Shown in pieces: positions 48,393 through 57,101 of a DNA stretch of 64,000 nucleotides. Source of the stretch: JAYKHL01 sp035284865 (lineage in GTDB: Bacteria > Cyanobacteriota > Sericytochromatia > S15B-MN24 > JAQBPE01); the NCBI GenBank assembly GCA_035284865.1, contig JAYKHL010000082.1, positions 1 through 64,000 on the forward strand. The letters are read 5' to 3'. The notes beneath the pieces are model-generated. The model made no database searches. It saw only the letters and a program-made list of their open reading frames with translations, and had not been told where the DNA came from. Each line of letters opens with the position of its first letter. The first letter of the stretch is position 1. Made by a program: the position numbers and the translations under genes.

Positions 48393-50272
48393 GGCGTCAG
48401 CTCCTCGGTGGCGTCCGCAGGCAGCGGCAGCCCCAGCTCTGAGACATGGGTCCCCGTCAGCCCGCCTGCCACCACGATCCGCTTGCCTCCATCCATCGCC
48501 CCGGCCGCGGGCCGCAGGCGGGCGGTGCGGAGCGGCGCGCGCAGCGTCCAGGTGTCCGTGGCCGGGTCGTAGACCTCCACGGCGCGGCTGGGCACGTCGT
48601 TGCGCTCCTCCCCGCCTATCACCCAGACCTTGCCGGCGACGACCACGGCCGCGGCGTGCGCCCGGGGGGTCGGCATGGGCGCCACCTCCTGCCACGCGCC
48701 GCTGGAGAACCTGTGCACGAGGCCCGAGGGGCCGTTGCCGTTCCAGCCCCCCAGCAGGTACCAGTCGGAGCCGACGACGGCGCTGGCCGGGCTGGCGCGC
48801 TCGGAGCCCTCGGGCAGCCCGGGCGGAGGGTTGGGCTCGAAGGTGCCACTGGCCGGCAGAAAGGCCAGCATCTCGGTGAAGGGCTCCGGGTCGATGTCGG
48901 GGCGGTTCGGGATGTGGGTGTAGCCACCCGCCACGAGGATCTGGTCCCCCAGGCGGGCGGCTGCACACTCCGAGAGCAGGACCGTCGGCGCCTTGGGGTA
49001 GCGCTGCTGCGAGAGGGTGAGGGGGGCGTCGAGCATCGTCGCCGGCGCGGCTCCAGCGGCATCGACGACGTGGACACGATCGGTGCCCAGGCCTGCCACC
49101 TGCCCACCGAAGACATAGATCTTGTCGCCCACGGCCGCCACGCCGGCCCCGAACCAGGGGAAGGAGGTCGGCAGCGGGTTGGCCGGCTCCCACTTGCCGG
49201 CACGGGTGTAGCGGTAGGCCTCGGTGGCCGCTGCCACGCGCGGCTCGCCCGTGATGCCGGGGGCCATGCCGGCGGGTTGCTCCAGGCCCCCGAGCATGTA
49301 CAGTCGCTCCGCGCCCCCCCCCAGGGTGAGGCACATCCCTCCCCCCACCCGAACGGGCAGCCTGTCCCCGACCGACGACCGGGAGAAGGTCATGGACGGC
49401 ATCCGGGGCGCGAGGGCCTCCTGCGACACCCGAAACGGAACCTCTTGCGGGGCCAGGTCCGGCCCGACGTTGGCGGCCAGCGGCGTGAGCCGCAGCGTGT
49501 AGTCCTCGGCCCTTGGCGCGATGGGCCCGAGCAGCACGGGCTCGCCACGCAGCGAGACGACGGGCGCCGAGATGGCGTCGTTCACGCTGACGGCCACGCC
49601 TGTGCCGCTGGGGAAATCGAGGAAGCCCACGCTGACGTAGGCTGGCTTCGACACCCACGCCTCCTGGGGGGCGGGCAGGTTCTTGGTGGTCGCCTCTTTC
49701 AGGGCGTCCGCCACAGCGCCGACGTCCACGAGGCGCGGCGAGGGGACGCGGAAGCGCTCGAGCAGATCGTTGACGACGCTCTCGAGGACTGTCGTGCTCA
49801 GGGAGGAGCTCGCCGGGGCCCCGTACCGAGCCTGCCACGCCAGGTAGACGTCGTGGTACAGGGTGGAGCGCTCGCTGAGCGCCAGGCGCACCACGCCCGG
49901 CTCGATGTCGCCATAGCCGCCGAAGTGCAGGCCGTCCACCACGGCCCCCGCGTCCGTCAGGAACTGGACCGTCACCAGGCGCAACAGCCCCGTGGGGATC
50001 TCCACCAGCGTGGCGGCGGCCTCCGCGCCCGGCGTGATCGGGACGTCCCGCACGATCGGCTGCGTGATGCCCGCGCCCTGGATCGTGATCCGGGCCTGCT
50101 TGGTGGGCGTCACCCCAAGCAGCGCCCGGCGCCCCGCCGCCGGCCATCGCAGTTCCAGCCGGGCGGCAGCGCGAGCCACCGGCTGGGGCGGTTCCACCAG
50201 GGGCAGGGCCTGGCAGCCCGCCACCAAGGCGAGCAGGGCCAGGCTCATTGACGAGGCTAGAGCGCGCGCCAC
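48389..50272 (-). CDS. Large Kelch-repeat lipoprotein
   Basis: 627 residues. Signal peptide SMSLALLALVAGC. Residues about 25-280 are a beta-rich region of unknown type (QARITIQGAGITQPIVRDVP, RLALSERSTLYHDVYLAWQA). From about 300 on is a Kelch propeller (ERLYMLGGLEQPAGMAPGIT, DKIYVFGGQVAGLGTDRVHV, DQILVAGGYTHIPNRPDIDP, DWYLLGGWNGNGPSG, GKVWVIGGEERNDVPSRAVE). GGGAGGT lies six bases before the GTG. It heads the operon with the second Kelch lipoprotein and the subtilase, joined by stop/start overlaps. Location: lipid-anchored, outside the cytoplasm. Confidence 0.85.
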   Translation of the reverse strand: MARALASSMSLALLALVAGCQALPLVEPPQPVARAAARLELRWPAAGRRALLGVTPTKQARITIQGAGITQPIVRDVPITPGAEAAATLVEIPTGLLRLVTVQFLTDAGAVVDGLHFGGYGDIEPGVVRLALSERSTLYHDVYLAWQARYGAPASSSLSTTVLESVVNDLLERFRVPSPRLVDVGAVADALKEATTKNLPAPQEAWVSKPAYVSVGFLDFPSGTGVAVSVNDAISAPVVSLRGEPVLLGPIAPRAEDYTLRLTPLAANVGPDLAPQEVPFRVSQEALAPRMPSMTFSRSSVGDRLPVRVGGGMCLTLGGGAERLYMLGGLEQPAGMAPGITGEPRVAAATEAYRYTRAGKWEPANPLPTSFPWFGAGVAAVGDKIYVFGGQVAGLGTDRVHVVDAAGAAPATMLDAPLTLSQQRYPKAPTVLLSECAAARLGDQILVAGGYTHIPNRPDIDPEPFTEMLAFLPASGTFEPNPPPGLPEGSERASPASAVVGSDWYLLGGWNGNGPSGLVHRFSSGAWQEVAPMPTPRAHAAAVVVAGKVWVIGGEERNDVPSRAVEVYDPATDTWTLRAPLRTARLRPAAGAMDGGKRIVVAGGLTGTHVSELGLPLPADATEELTP

Positions 50273-50347
50273 CGGCGGACCTCCCACGCTTCCTGTGCTC
50301 AATATTCCCGTCCGGGCCAGCCTGAAACTGAGAGGTTCCCGACCAAG

Positions 50348-50378
50348 AAAAACGCCCCCGCTCCAAGGAGCGGGGGCG
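50348..50378 (-). terminator. Rho-independent terminator
   Basis: CGCCCCCGCTCC and GGAGCGGGGGCG (50353-50378) form a 12-base stem with a two-base gap, followed on the minus strand by TTTTT (50352-50348). It lies 15 bases after the stop of the 50393 gene and separates it from the Kelch operon. Confidence 0.9.
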
Positions 50379-50392
50379 AGATCACCAGCAGC

Positions 50393-52393
50393 CTACTTGG
50401 CCGCAGCGGGCACCAGATCGAGCAGGAACCCGTCGTAGATGCCGTTGCGCTGAACGTTCAGGTTCTTGACGCGGTCGATGGAGGCCGGCGTCGCGTAGAG
50501 TGAAAGGTCGCGCATGCGGACATCCGTGAGGGAGAACGAGTGCGCGTTGTTATCGGGCAGCTGGATGCGCCACGCCAGATTCATCGAGTTGGCGCCGTTC
50601 GCCTTGAACACGAACTCGCGTGGCGCCCCGTCAAGCGTCGCCTGAACCTCGATGTCTCCGGTCATAGCCAGGTCCGGGCTGTTCAGCGTGACGCTGAACA
50701 TCGGGCTGTACTTGGGCACGAAGATCTCGAGATTGTTGGCCTGCATCACCCGGTAACCCGCCGTGATGGTCCGTCGGGCCGTCGAGCCGATGCCAGCGCC
50801 CGGGTTCTTGCCCGGCGTGGGGTTGGGCCCATTGGTGAAGCCCTGCACGCCAATGGTGAAGGTCTCCCGGGCGTAGTTGTAAGCCTTGCCGTCAGGGCCG
50901 ACTGGCTGGGCCGCGGTGTCCCGGACAATCTTGTCACGCGCCACCGTCCACCGGCAGTAGCACCAGCCGTTCCACGCGTAGCCCCGTCGGACGGTCTCGT
51001 TGGTGCCCGTGGAGAGATCGATCCAGCCGGCATTCCACTTGTCGACCCACGAATCCTCCACGGCCGGTTGCGCCGGCTCGTCGATGATCTTGACCACCAG
51101 GTCATTGGCGGAGTCCAGGGCCACAAAGGCCTTGCCCTGCAGGTCCGCCTTCAGGGCGTCGAGAAGTGCGCCGTTCTGGGTCAACCGGTACGCGGCGGCC
51201 GGATCTGCTGCCCCACCCCCATCCGCCGGATCGGGGTCAGGCTCGGCGCTCGGCGAGGCCTTGGGCTTCGGCGGCTGCCACAACAGCTCGTCGTCGTACT
51301 TCTGCATGAGCGCCCAGGTCCAGTCGGTGGAGCCGTACTTGACCAGCGTGCCCTTCTGCGTGCGCATGCCGCTGGCGTCCGCGCTCGTGACCACCTCCCA
51401 GTGAGACACCTCAGGCTTGGCGGGTGTGCCGGCCACGAACTCCTTGGACCAGTACCCGTTGACGCCCGACACCTGGGTGGTCGTCGTGTTGCCGAACTTG
51501 ACGTAAGAATTATGCGCCGGGTTCGGGTCATACGCCGGCTTGCCGTCGAGCGTGGGGTCGTCGGACTCCCACTTGACGTTGACGGCCATCAGGCGTTCCG
51601 GCTTGGGCGGCGGCGGTGGCCAGTAGTTGCAGAACGCTTCGATGCGCGCGTCCTTCTTGAAGTTTCCTCCCTTGCCCGCCGGCAGGGGTGCCATGCCCTC
51701 GGTCATCACGCCGCGCCGCTCGGTCAGGAACGGATCCGCAGGCTGCTTGGTGATGTCCATGCGCTCGAGCCGGGGGCCGTCGACGGGCATCGTGACGAGC
51801 CACTGACCCTTGTCATCCTGCGTGAGGCTGTACCGCTCTGGCGTGTAGTCCTCGTACATGCTCTTGAGCTCAGGAATGAGGCGATCATCCGCCTTGGCAG
51901 ACACCATGAGCTTCTGGCCGGCAACGACGTGGGCCTCGCCGAGGTCCATCTGGAACCGCATGCCGGCCAGGAACTGGTTGGTGTTCTTCTCCTGCGAGGT
52001 GTCGAGCCGCACGAACCGCACATAGGTGTCCTGCGACAGAGCGCCGGGTGGAATCACCGCCACCAGCGTGCCGTCCTCGCTGACGTACTTGCCGCCCTGC
52101 GATGCCTTGATCAGCATCGGCGCGGCCGTGTCGACGGCAGCCAGCCCCTCGTCGTTCAGGGCCGGTGCAGCCAGGGGCTGGCCGTGGGTCTCCCCGGCGT
52201 CTGCAGCCTCCACGGCGACGGGCCCGCCGGCGCCGTTGGTCGCTGCCGCCGTGCCGCCAGCCACGTTCCCCCGGCCGGCTGCCTTCCCCGTGTCCTCGCC
52301 CGGGCGGGTGCCAGACGGCAAGGAGCAGCCGGCCAGCACGGCCAGCCCGAGCGTCAGGGAAAGCCAACTTTTCTGACCGCGTGTCGTGTGCAT
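50393..52393 (-). CDS. Large lipoprotein with ZU5-like segment
   Basis: 666 residues. Signal peptide LTLGLAVLAGC. After an Ala/Gly-rich spacer, residues about 95-125 read GGKYVSEDGTLVAVIPPGAL then DTYVRFVRL, the pattern of a ZU5 domain (GG-DGT-IPPGAL). Later there are WNGWCYCRWTVARDKIVRDT and a beta-rich C-terminal part (MFSVTLNSPDLAMTGDIEVQ, DVRMRDLSLYATPASIDRVK). The second of two adjacent ATGs is chosen because GGAGGG precedes it by six bases. A strong terminator follows. No enzymatic motif is seen. Function unknown; a surface structural role fits. Confidence 0.75.
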   Translation of the reverse strand: MHTTRGQKSWLSLTLGLAVLAGCSLPSGTRPGEDTGKAAGRGNVAGGTAAATNGAGGPVAVEAADAGETHGQPLAAPALNDEGLAAVDTAAPMLIKASQGGKYVSEDGTLVAVIPPGALSQDTYVRFVRLDTSQEKNTNQFLAGMRFQMDLGEAHVVAGQKLMVSAKADDRLIPELKSMYEDYTPERYSLTQDDKGQWLVTMPVDGPRLERMDITKQPADPFLTERRGVMTEGMAPLPAGKGGNFKKDARIEAFCNYWPPPPPKPERLMAVNVKWESDDPTLDGKPAYDPNPAHNSYVKFGNTTTTQVSGVNGYWSKEFVAGTPAKPEVSHWEVVTSADASGMRTQKGTLVKYGSTDWTWALMQKYDDELLWQPPKPKASPSAEPDPDPADGGGAADPAAAYRLTQNGALLDALKADLQGKAFVALDSANDLVVKIIDEPAQPAVEDSWVDKWNAGWIDLSTGTNETVRRGYAWNGWCYCRWTVARDKIVRDTAAQPVGPDGKAYNYARETFTIGVQGFTNGPNPTPGKNPGAGIGSTARRTITAGYRVMQANNLEIFVPKYSPMFSVTLNSPDLAMTGDIEVQATLDGAPREFVFKANGANSMNLAWRIQLPDNNAHSFSLTDVRMRDLSLYATPASIDRVKNLNVQRNGIYDGFLLDLVPAAAK

Positions 52394-52543
52394 CTCCATC
52401 CCTCCACTGTCCTGCGGCTGCGCCTTGAACCAGGTGACAACCTTGCTGGGCGTCGGTGCGGACGTCACCACCGACTCGGGGGTCCCGGCTCGGACCCCAG
52501 GCCCGATGGTTCGGTGAGGCCACGTCGTTCAGCGGCCAACCTC

Positions 52544-52552
52544 ACCATACCC
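52544..52552 (-). promoter_or_regulatory. -10 element candidate of the 50393 lipoprotein gene
   Basis: Minus-strand GGGTATGGT in the 208-base gap before the gene; a transcript would have a leader of about 145 bases. An AT-rich patch (GTTAAGATTACGTTATG, 52573-52589) lies upstream. The -35 is not evident. Confidence 0.35.
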
Positions 52553-52601
52553 AGGTGTGATCACGGGCCCCGTTAAGATTACGTTATGAGGCCCAGCCCG
52601 A

Positions 52602-53900
52602 TCAGGGCCCCAGCGGCAGCTCGTAGACCCGCACCCGCGGCTCGTTGAGCAGGATCACGTAGCAGCGCCCGCCCCCGCTGGCGAAGGCCACCACCTCCGG
52701 GCCCGTCTTCACGGTGGTGACCTGCCCATCCGCCGTCAGGCGTCGCACGGCCGGCGGGATGAGATCGGCCACCAGGAAGGTGCCCGGGGCCTCTTCCACG
52801 ATCGCGCTCGGCGCCCGAAAGCCGGCCGCTGAACCGACGCCGTCGACCTGCGCGTTCAGGACGCCCCCCGCCACCGTGGTCACCGCCCCATCGCGCGTCA
52901 CGCGCCGGATGGCCTTGTTCCCCCGGTCCAGAACGAGCAAGGTGCCAGAGGCCTCCATCACGAGGCTGACCGGCTCGTTGAAGGCCGCGGCCGAGGCCTC
53001 GCCGTCGAGCAAAGCCGCCGAGCCCGTCCCCGCCAGGGTGCTCACGCCCCCCTCCGGGGTGATCACGCGAAGCCGGTGGTTGTCCGTGTCCGCCACGAAG
53101 ATGGTGCCGTCCGCCGCCACGGCCAGCCCCCTCGGACCGTTCAGCTGCGCATCGCGGCCTGCGCCGTCCAGCCAGCCAGGGCTGCCGGTGCCAGCCAGGG
53201 TCGTGACGCGGCCGCCCTGAACGCGCCGCACGGCATGGTTGCCCGTGTCGGCCACGAGCAGCGCGCCATCGGGGGCCACGGCCAGCCCCACGGGGCCCTG
53301 GAACGAGGCCCCCCCCGTGTTGGGGCCAGCGGAGAGGGCAATGCCATCGTTCAGGCCAAAGCCGCCTCCCCCCGCCAGGGGCAAGGTGTCACCCGAGGCC
53401 GACACGCGCCGCAACATCCCGGCGGCGGTGTCCGCCACATAGACCGTGCCGCTGGCATCGACGGCCAGGCCCTCCGGCCCCTGAAAGCGAGCCAGGTCCC
53501 AGGGCCCGTCGATGACGCCCGACTCGAGCGTGCCGGCCAGCGTCCGGCCGCCATCCGGCCCGACGGTCGGCGTGGGGCGTGGCGTGGGGCTCGGCCGGGG
53601 CGTGGGCGTGGGCGTTGCCGTGGGCGCGACCGAGCCTCCCTCGAGGCCGGACGGCCCCGAGGGAAGGGCGGTGCCCGCGGGCGCGGGCGTGACGCGGGCC
53701 TCGCCCGGGAGCCCCAGCGCCGGGGCCGAGGCCCCCGCCCCGGGCGTCGCCCCCAGCCCGGCGGACGCCCGGTTGGTGCGGGCTGCCGGCCGGATGGGCT
53801 TGCCGGCCCCCGGCGAGGGAGCCGGCGCGGCCGTACAGCCGAGGGCAAGAACCCCCGCAAGGACGATGACCAGGGGCCATCGGGGACGCCAGGTGGCCAT
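52602..53900 (-). CDS. NHL-repeat lipoprotein
   Basis: 432 residues. Signal peptide VIVLAGVLALGC. A long Pro/Thr/Ala spacer (TPTPTPRPSPTPRPTPTVGP) leads to five or six NHL repeats of about 55 residues, each of the form F-x-GP-G-LAVA-DGT-VADT-N: RFQGPEGLAVDASGTVYVAD, FQGPVGLAVAPDGALLVADT, LNGPRGLAVAADGTIFVADT, FNEPVSLVMEASGTLLVLDR and FRAPSAIVEEAPGTFLVADL. The repeats close into a beta-propeller that binds other molecules. Minus strand TATAAG at 53938-53933 is a good -10 for it. Confidence 0.88.
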   Translation of the reverse strand: MATWRPRWPLVIVLAGVLALGCTAAPAPSPGAGKPIRPAARTNRASAGLGATPGAGASAPALGLPGEARVTPAPAGTALPSGPSGLEGGSVAPTATPTPTPRPSPTPRPTPTVGPDGGRTLAGTLESGVIDGPWDLARFQGPEGLAVDASGTVYVADTAAGMLRRVSASGDTLPLAGGGGFGLNDGIALSAGPNTGGASFQGPVGLAVAPDGALLVADTGNHAVRRVQGGRVTTLAGTGSPGWLDGAGRDAQLNGPRGLAVAADGTIFVADTDNHRLRVITPEGGVSTLAGTGSAALLDGEASAAAFNEPVSLVMEASGTLLVLDRGNKAIRRVTRDGAVTTVAGGVLNAQVDGVGSAAGFRAPSAIVEEAPGTFLVADLIPPAVRRLTADGQVTTVKTGPEVVAFASGGGRCYVILLNEPRVRVYELPLGP

Positions 53901-53965
53901 GACAAGCTCCGGGCAAGAGGGCAGGTTTCGGCCTTATACCCGGCCCGCCGTCCGCTCGGGCAGCG

Positions 53966-54658
53966 TTACTGACGGTGCGCCGCGGGCGCGAGCACCCGAT
54001 CCGTCACGGCCAGCTGCACGCCCAGGCCTGCCGCCGTGCCCACCGCCATCTTGCCGGCCTCCTTCCCGACGGCCCGCGCCGCTCCCGGGAAGCGCACGGC
54101 CGCCAGGGCCAGCATCACGCCGCTCAGCACCTTGTGCTGCCCGACGAAGCCCGTGACGGGCTTCCAGAAGTAGTCGTTGACGGGGTTGGCGACGTACTTC
54201 ACGAACGCCTCCGCGGCGGGCCGCGCCTGCGCGTCCGTGACCTTCTCCTCGAAGACGTTGACGATCGCCGTGCCGAAGGTGCGATCCCACAGGTCGTTGG
54301 CCACCATGCCCGCCGCAAAGCCCGCTGCGCCAGCCACGAAGAGCGGTGCCCCGACGGGGGCCAGCGCGGCGGCGGCCACCGCACCGCCCGTCGTCCAGGC
54401 GATGTTGCTGAGGGTGTTCGCCACCACCCGCCCCATGTAAGCGTTGGCCTGGATCTCGCCCCGGCGGAACTTCTGGCTCTCGAAGAGGCCCTCGAGCGGG
54501 ATGGAGAACGCGACGCCAGTCTTGACCTCGCCGGCCCACTGATCCCGCGTCATCCGCGTGCCAGCCAGGCCAGCGAGCCGCTTCGCCCGCTCGGCCACGC
54601 CCGCCGGCGTGGCGGCGGCGATGGGGCGGCGGGCGTCGATGGCGGGGCTGGTCATCAT
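53966..54658 (-). CDS. Hypothetical protein with Ala/Gly-rich hydrophobic segments
   Basis: 230 residues, no recognised family. Starts with a polar region (SPAIDARRPIAAATPAGVAE). Middle hydrophobic segments (NTLSNIAWTTGGAVAAAALA, VGAPLFVAGAAGFAAGMVAN) look like paired glycine-zipper helices that insert in a membrane. The end is again amphipathic (VLSGVMLALAAVRFPGAARA). GAGGA lies five bases before the first of two ATGs. A perfect palindrome GTTAAGT-N7-ACTTAAC sits upstream (54714-54734) as a probable operator, so the gene is likely regulated. Confidence 0.6.
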   Translation of the reverse strand: MMTSPAIDARRPIAAATPAGVAERAKRLAGLAGTRMTRDQWAGEVKTGVAFSIPLEGLFESQKFRRGEIQANAYMGRVVANTLSNIAWTTGGAVAAAALAPVGAPLFVAGAAGFAAGMVANDLWDRTFGTAIVNVFEEKVTDAQARPAAEAFVKYVANPVNDYFWKPVTGFVGQHKVLSGVMLALAAVRFPGAARAVGKEAGKMAVGTAAGLGVQLAVTDRVLAPAAHRQ

Positions 54659-54713
54659 CGGGGTCCTCGAGCGGGGCTGTCGAGGGTATCGCCCGGGGCC
54701 GGCCAGGGGTTGC

Positions 54714-54734
54714 GTTAAGTCGCTGTAACTTAAC
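54714..54734. promoter_or_regulatory. Palindromic operator GTTAAGT-N7-ACTTAAC
   Basis: Two perfect 7-base half-sites in inverted order, 7 bases apart, in an AT-rich patch of the gap between the helicase gene and the start of the 53966 gene (start at 54658). The spacing and symmetry fit a dimeric helix-turn-helix repressor. Confidence 0.55.
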
Positions 54735-54741
54735 CGAAGCT

Positions 54742-56682
54742 TCAACCCGGCGAGGCGGCACGCATCTCGTTCAGGAAGCGCGAGGGCGTGACGTCCTTGG
54801 CGCTCCCGAAGCGCTGCCGCTCGCGGCCGTAGCTCAGGTGCAGGTGCTTGCGGGCCCGGGTGATGGCCACGTAGCACAGCCGCCGTTCCTCGGCGAGGTC
54901 TCCGTCGTCGATGGCGGTCTGGTAGGGCAGCGTGCCTTCTTCAACCCCGACGACGAACACCGCGTCCCACTCGAGCCCCTTGCTGGCATGGATCGTGAGA
55001 AGCTGGACGGCCCCCGTCCGCCTGTTACCCTTGGGCGGCTGGGTGGCGGCCTCGATCCGCTGGAAGAGGTCCCGGACGCTCTTGGGCTCCCAGCGCTTGA
55101 TCTGGGCGTGCATGGCCGCCAGGCAGTCGAGCTTCTGGGCGTCGCCCTGCCCCTTCCCCTTCTCGAGCTTGGCCTTGTACTGGGTCTGCGAGATGACCTG
55201 GTAGTACAGCTCTGCCACAGAGCCCTGGAAGCGCTGCCACCCGTGGATCATGGCCAGCACGTGCTTCACGAGCCCTTTCTGGGCCAGCGTCGGCAGCGGG
55301 ATCTCGTCCACCTGGTGGCAGACCGAGACCAGATCCGTCTGCTGCCGCTCCCCCTCCACCTTGAGCATCGCCAGCGCCTCCCGAGCGAGGCCCAGCTTGG
55401 TGAGCAGCTTCTCCACCGCGAGGTCAGCGAGGGGGTGACGCCCCCGCAGCGAGAGCCGCAGGTACGCCAGCGTCTCGGCCACCTCGGCCTGCTCGTAGAA
55501 GCTCCCGCTCTTCTTGACGGTGAAGGGGATCTCGCGCTGGGACAGGGCGTCGAGCAGCGGCATGCCCTGGGCGTGCGTCCGCAGCAGGATCGCGATCTCG
55601 TCCGGGATGACGCCCCCCTTGATCAGGGCGGCGATGCGATCCGCCACCTCCTCGGCCTCGGCGAAGTTGTCCGCAAACTGGGCGATGTGGACGCTGTCGG
55701 CCTTCGAGGGACGGGCGGCCTTGATGGTCTTCTCGATGCGCCCCGCGTTGTGGGCGATGAGCTGGTTCGCCAGCGTGACGATCTGGGGCGTGGAGCGGTA
55801 GTTGGTCTCGAGGAAGAGCTGGGTCGTGCCCGCGTAGTCCTTGCGGAAGTTCAGGATGTTGTTGAGGTCGGCAGCCCGGAAGCCGTAGATGCCCTGGGCG
55901 TCGTCGCCGACGGCGAAGAGGTTGTTGCGGGGGTGGGCAAGCAGGCGCAGCAGCTCGTACTGGGCCCGGTTGGTGTCCTGGTACTCGTCCACGAGCAGGT
56001 GGGTGAAGCGATCCCGCACCTCCTTCGCGATCGCCGGCCGCTCCTCGAGCAGCCGCACGGCGAGACCGATCTGGTCGTCGAAGTCCATCAGGTGCTGGCG
56101 CACGAGGCGCTTCTGGTAAGCGCCGTACAGGTGGGCGTAGCGCACCTCGTCCGGATCAGCCGAGTGACGTTTGATGGCGTCCGCCCCGACCAGCATGCAC
56201 TTGGCTCGCGAGATGAACATCGCGAGCTGGTCCCACTTGATGTCCGTCATCGTGTGCTCGCGGGCGAGCAACTCGAAGAGCGTGCGCTGCACCGCGGGGG
56301 TGACGAGCGCTGGCGGCCGCCCTGGCGCATAACCAAGCAGCTCGTAGCGGCCATCGAGCAGCCGCAGGCAGATCGCGTGGAAGGTGCCGATCGTCAGGCG
56401 TTCGGCGATCGCCTTGCTGCCGACCGCCTTCGCCACCCGCTCGGCCATCTCCATGGCGGCCTTCTTCGTGAAGGTGACGGCCAGGATCGCCTCGGGGGCC
56501 ACGCCCTGCTGCAGCATGTAGGCGATGCGGTTGGTCAGCACCGTCGTCTTGCCCGACCCCGGGGCTGCCACCACCAGGACGGCCCCATCCAGCCGCGTGA
56601 CGGCCTCCCGCTGTTCGGGGTTGAGGTTGGCAAGGAGCGGGTTGGCGCCCGCGTGGGTGGCGAGCAGCGAGAGCTGGGACAT
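54742..56682 (-). CDS. UvrD/PcrA/Rep-family DNA helicase
   Basis: SF1A 3'-5' helicase of 646 residues. Motif Ia/I: AVLVVAAPGSGKTTVLTNRI (about residues 34-53). Motif Ib: AVTFTKKAAMEMAERV. Motif II: HLLVDEYQDTNRAQYELLRL. Motif III: FAVGDDAQGIYGFRAAD. Motif IV: ETNYRSTPQIVTLANQL. Motif V/VI: LLTIHASKGLEWDAVFVVGV and RRLCYVAITRARKHLHLSYG. All core motifs are intact. The protein is somewhat shorter than PcrA (about 720) and lacks the long C-terminal extension that binds RNA polymerase. It could serve repair or restart of forks. GGAGA precedes the ATG; extended -10 TGCTACCAT at 56748-56740. Confidence 0.9.
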   Translation of the reverse strand: MSQLSLLATHAGANPLLANLNPEQREAVTRLDGAVLVVAAPGSGKTTVLTNRIAYMLQQGVAPEAILAVTFTKKAAMEMAERVAKAVGSKAIAERLTIGTFHAICLRLLDGRYELLGYAPGRPPALVTPAVQRTLFELLAREHTMTDIKWDQLAMFISRAKCMLVGADAIKRHSADPDEVRYAHLYGAYQKRLVRQHLMDFDDQIGLAVRLLEERPAIAKEVRDRFTHLLVDEYQDTNRAQYELLRLLAHPRNNLFAVGDDAQGIYGFRAADLNNILNFRKDYAGTTQLFLETNYRSTPQIVTLANQLIAHNAGRIEKTIKAARPSKADSVHIAQFADNFAEAEEVADRIAALIKGGVIPDEIAILLRTHAQGMPLLDALSQREIPFTVKKSGSFYEQAEVAETLAYLRLSLRGRHPLADLAVEKLLTKLGLAREALAMLKVEGERQQTDLVSVCHQVDEIPLPTLAQKGLVKHVLAMIHGWQRFQGSVAELYYQVISQTQYKAKLEKGKGQGDAQKLDCLAAMHAQIKRWEPKSVRDLFQRIEAATQPPKGNRRTGAVQLLTIHASKGLEWDAVFVVGVEEGTLPYQTAIDDGDLAEERRLCYVAITRARKHLHLSYGRERQRFGSAKDVTPSRFLNEMRAASPG

Positions 56683-57101
56683 GGATCTCCGGGAAGCGAG
56701 CGACCGCAGGCCGGGTAAGGGCCCTCGGGGCGGTCCACCATGGTAGCAGCCAGCCCGGCGTTTTGTCCGGCCAGAGCACCGGTCAAGTCCTGAGCCCCGC
56801 CAGCCCCGCCAGCCCTGAACGCCGATCGCGGCGTCGCGCGTCGGTCCGTCCCTTCGCCCACGATGCGCCCTCGTCACCCCTCACGCTCGGGGCTCCGAGC
56901 GTCGCGCAGCAGGTCCGTTCTCAGCTGCCCGCCGCCAGGCCCCCGCCCGGAGAGCGCGGGCAACAATTAAACTGAAATTAACCCTTAAACAACCACCCCT
57001 TCCCGATCCCGGGTTCAGCCCCGGGTGCCTGCCGGCGACAAGGGCTGCGGGCAGGCCAGGCGCCTGCCGACAGTCCGGCAGGTGCTCACGGAGGTGCTCA
57101 C
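56683..57101. other. 419-base intergenic region with hairpins and AT-rich promoter island
   Basis: Divergent space between the helicase and EF-hand genes. Contents: TGCTACCAT on the minus strand for the helicase; a hairpin CGCTCGG-GGCT-CCGAGCG near 56884-56901; an AT-rich island 56965-56995 with TTAAACTG, ATTAACCC and CTTAAAC, which could be the promoter of the EF-hand gene; a hairpin CCTGCCG-ACAGTC-CGGCAGG near 57063-57082; and two copies of GGTGCTCACG just before the GTG at 57102. No gene is seen. Confidence 0.5.

Noticed and set aside
50348..50378. The hairpin as a REP-type repeat
   Set aside because: A five-base T-run follows on the minus strand 15 bases after a stop, which is a classic intrinsic terminator.
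44408..54717. Shared 10-mer TAACGCAACC at 44408-44417 and (minus) 54717-54708
   Set aside because: Ten bases in AT-rich patches can match by chance, and the surrounding sequence does not align.
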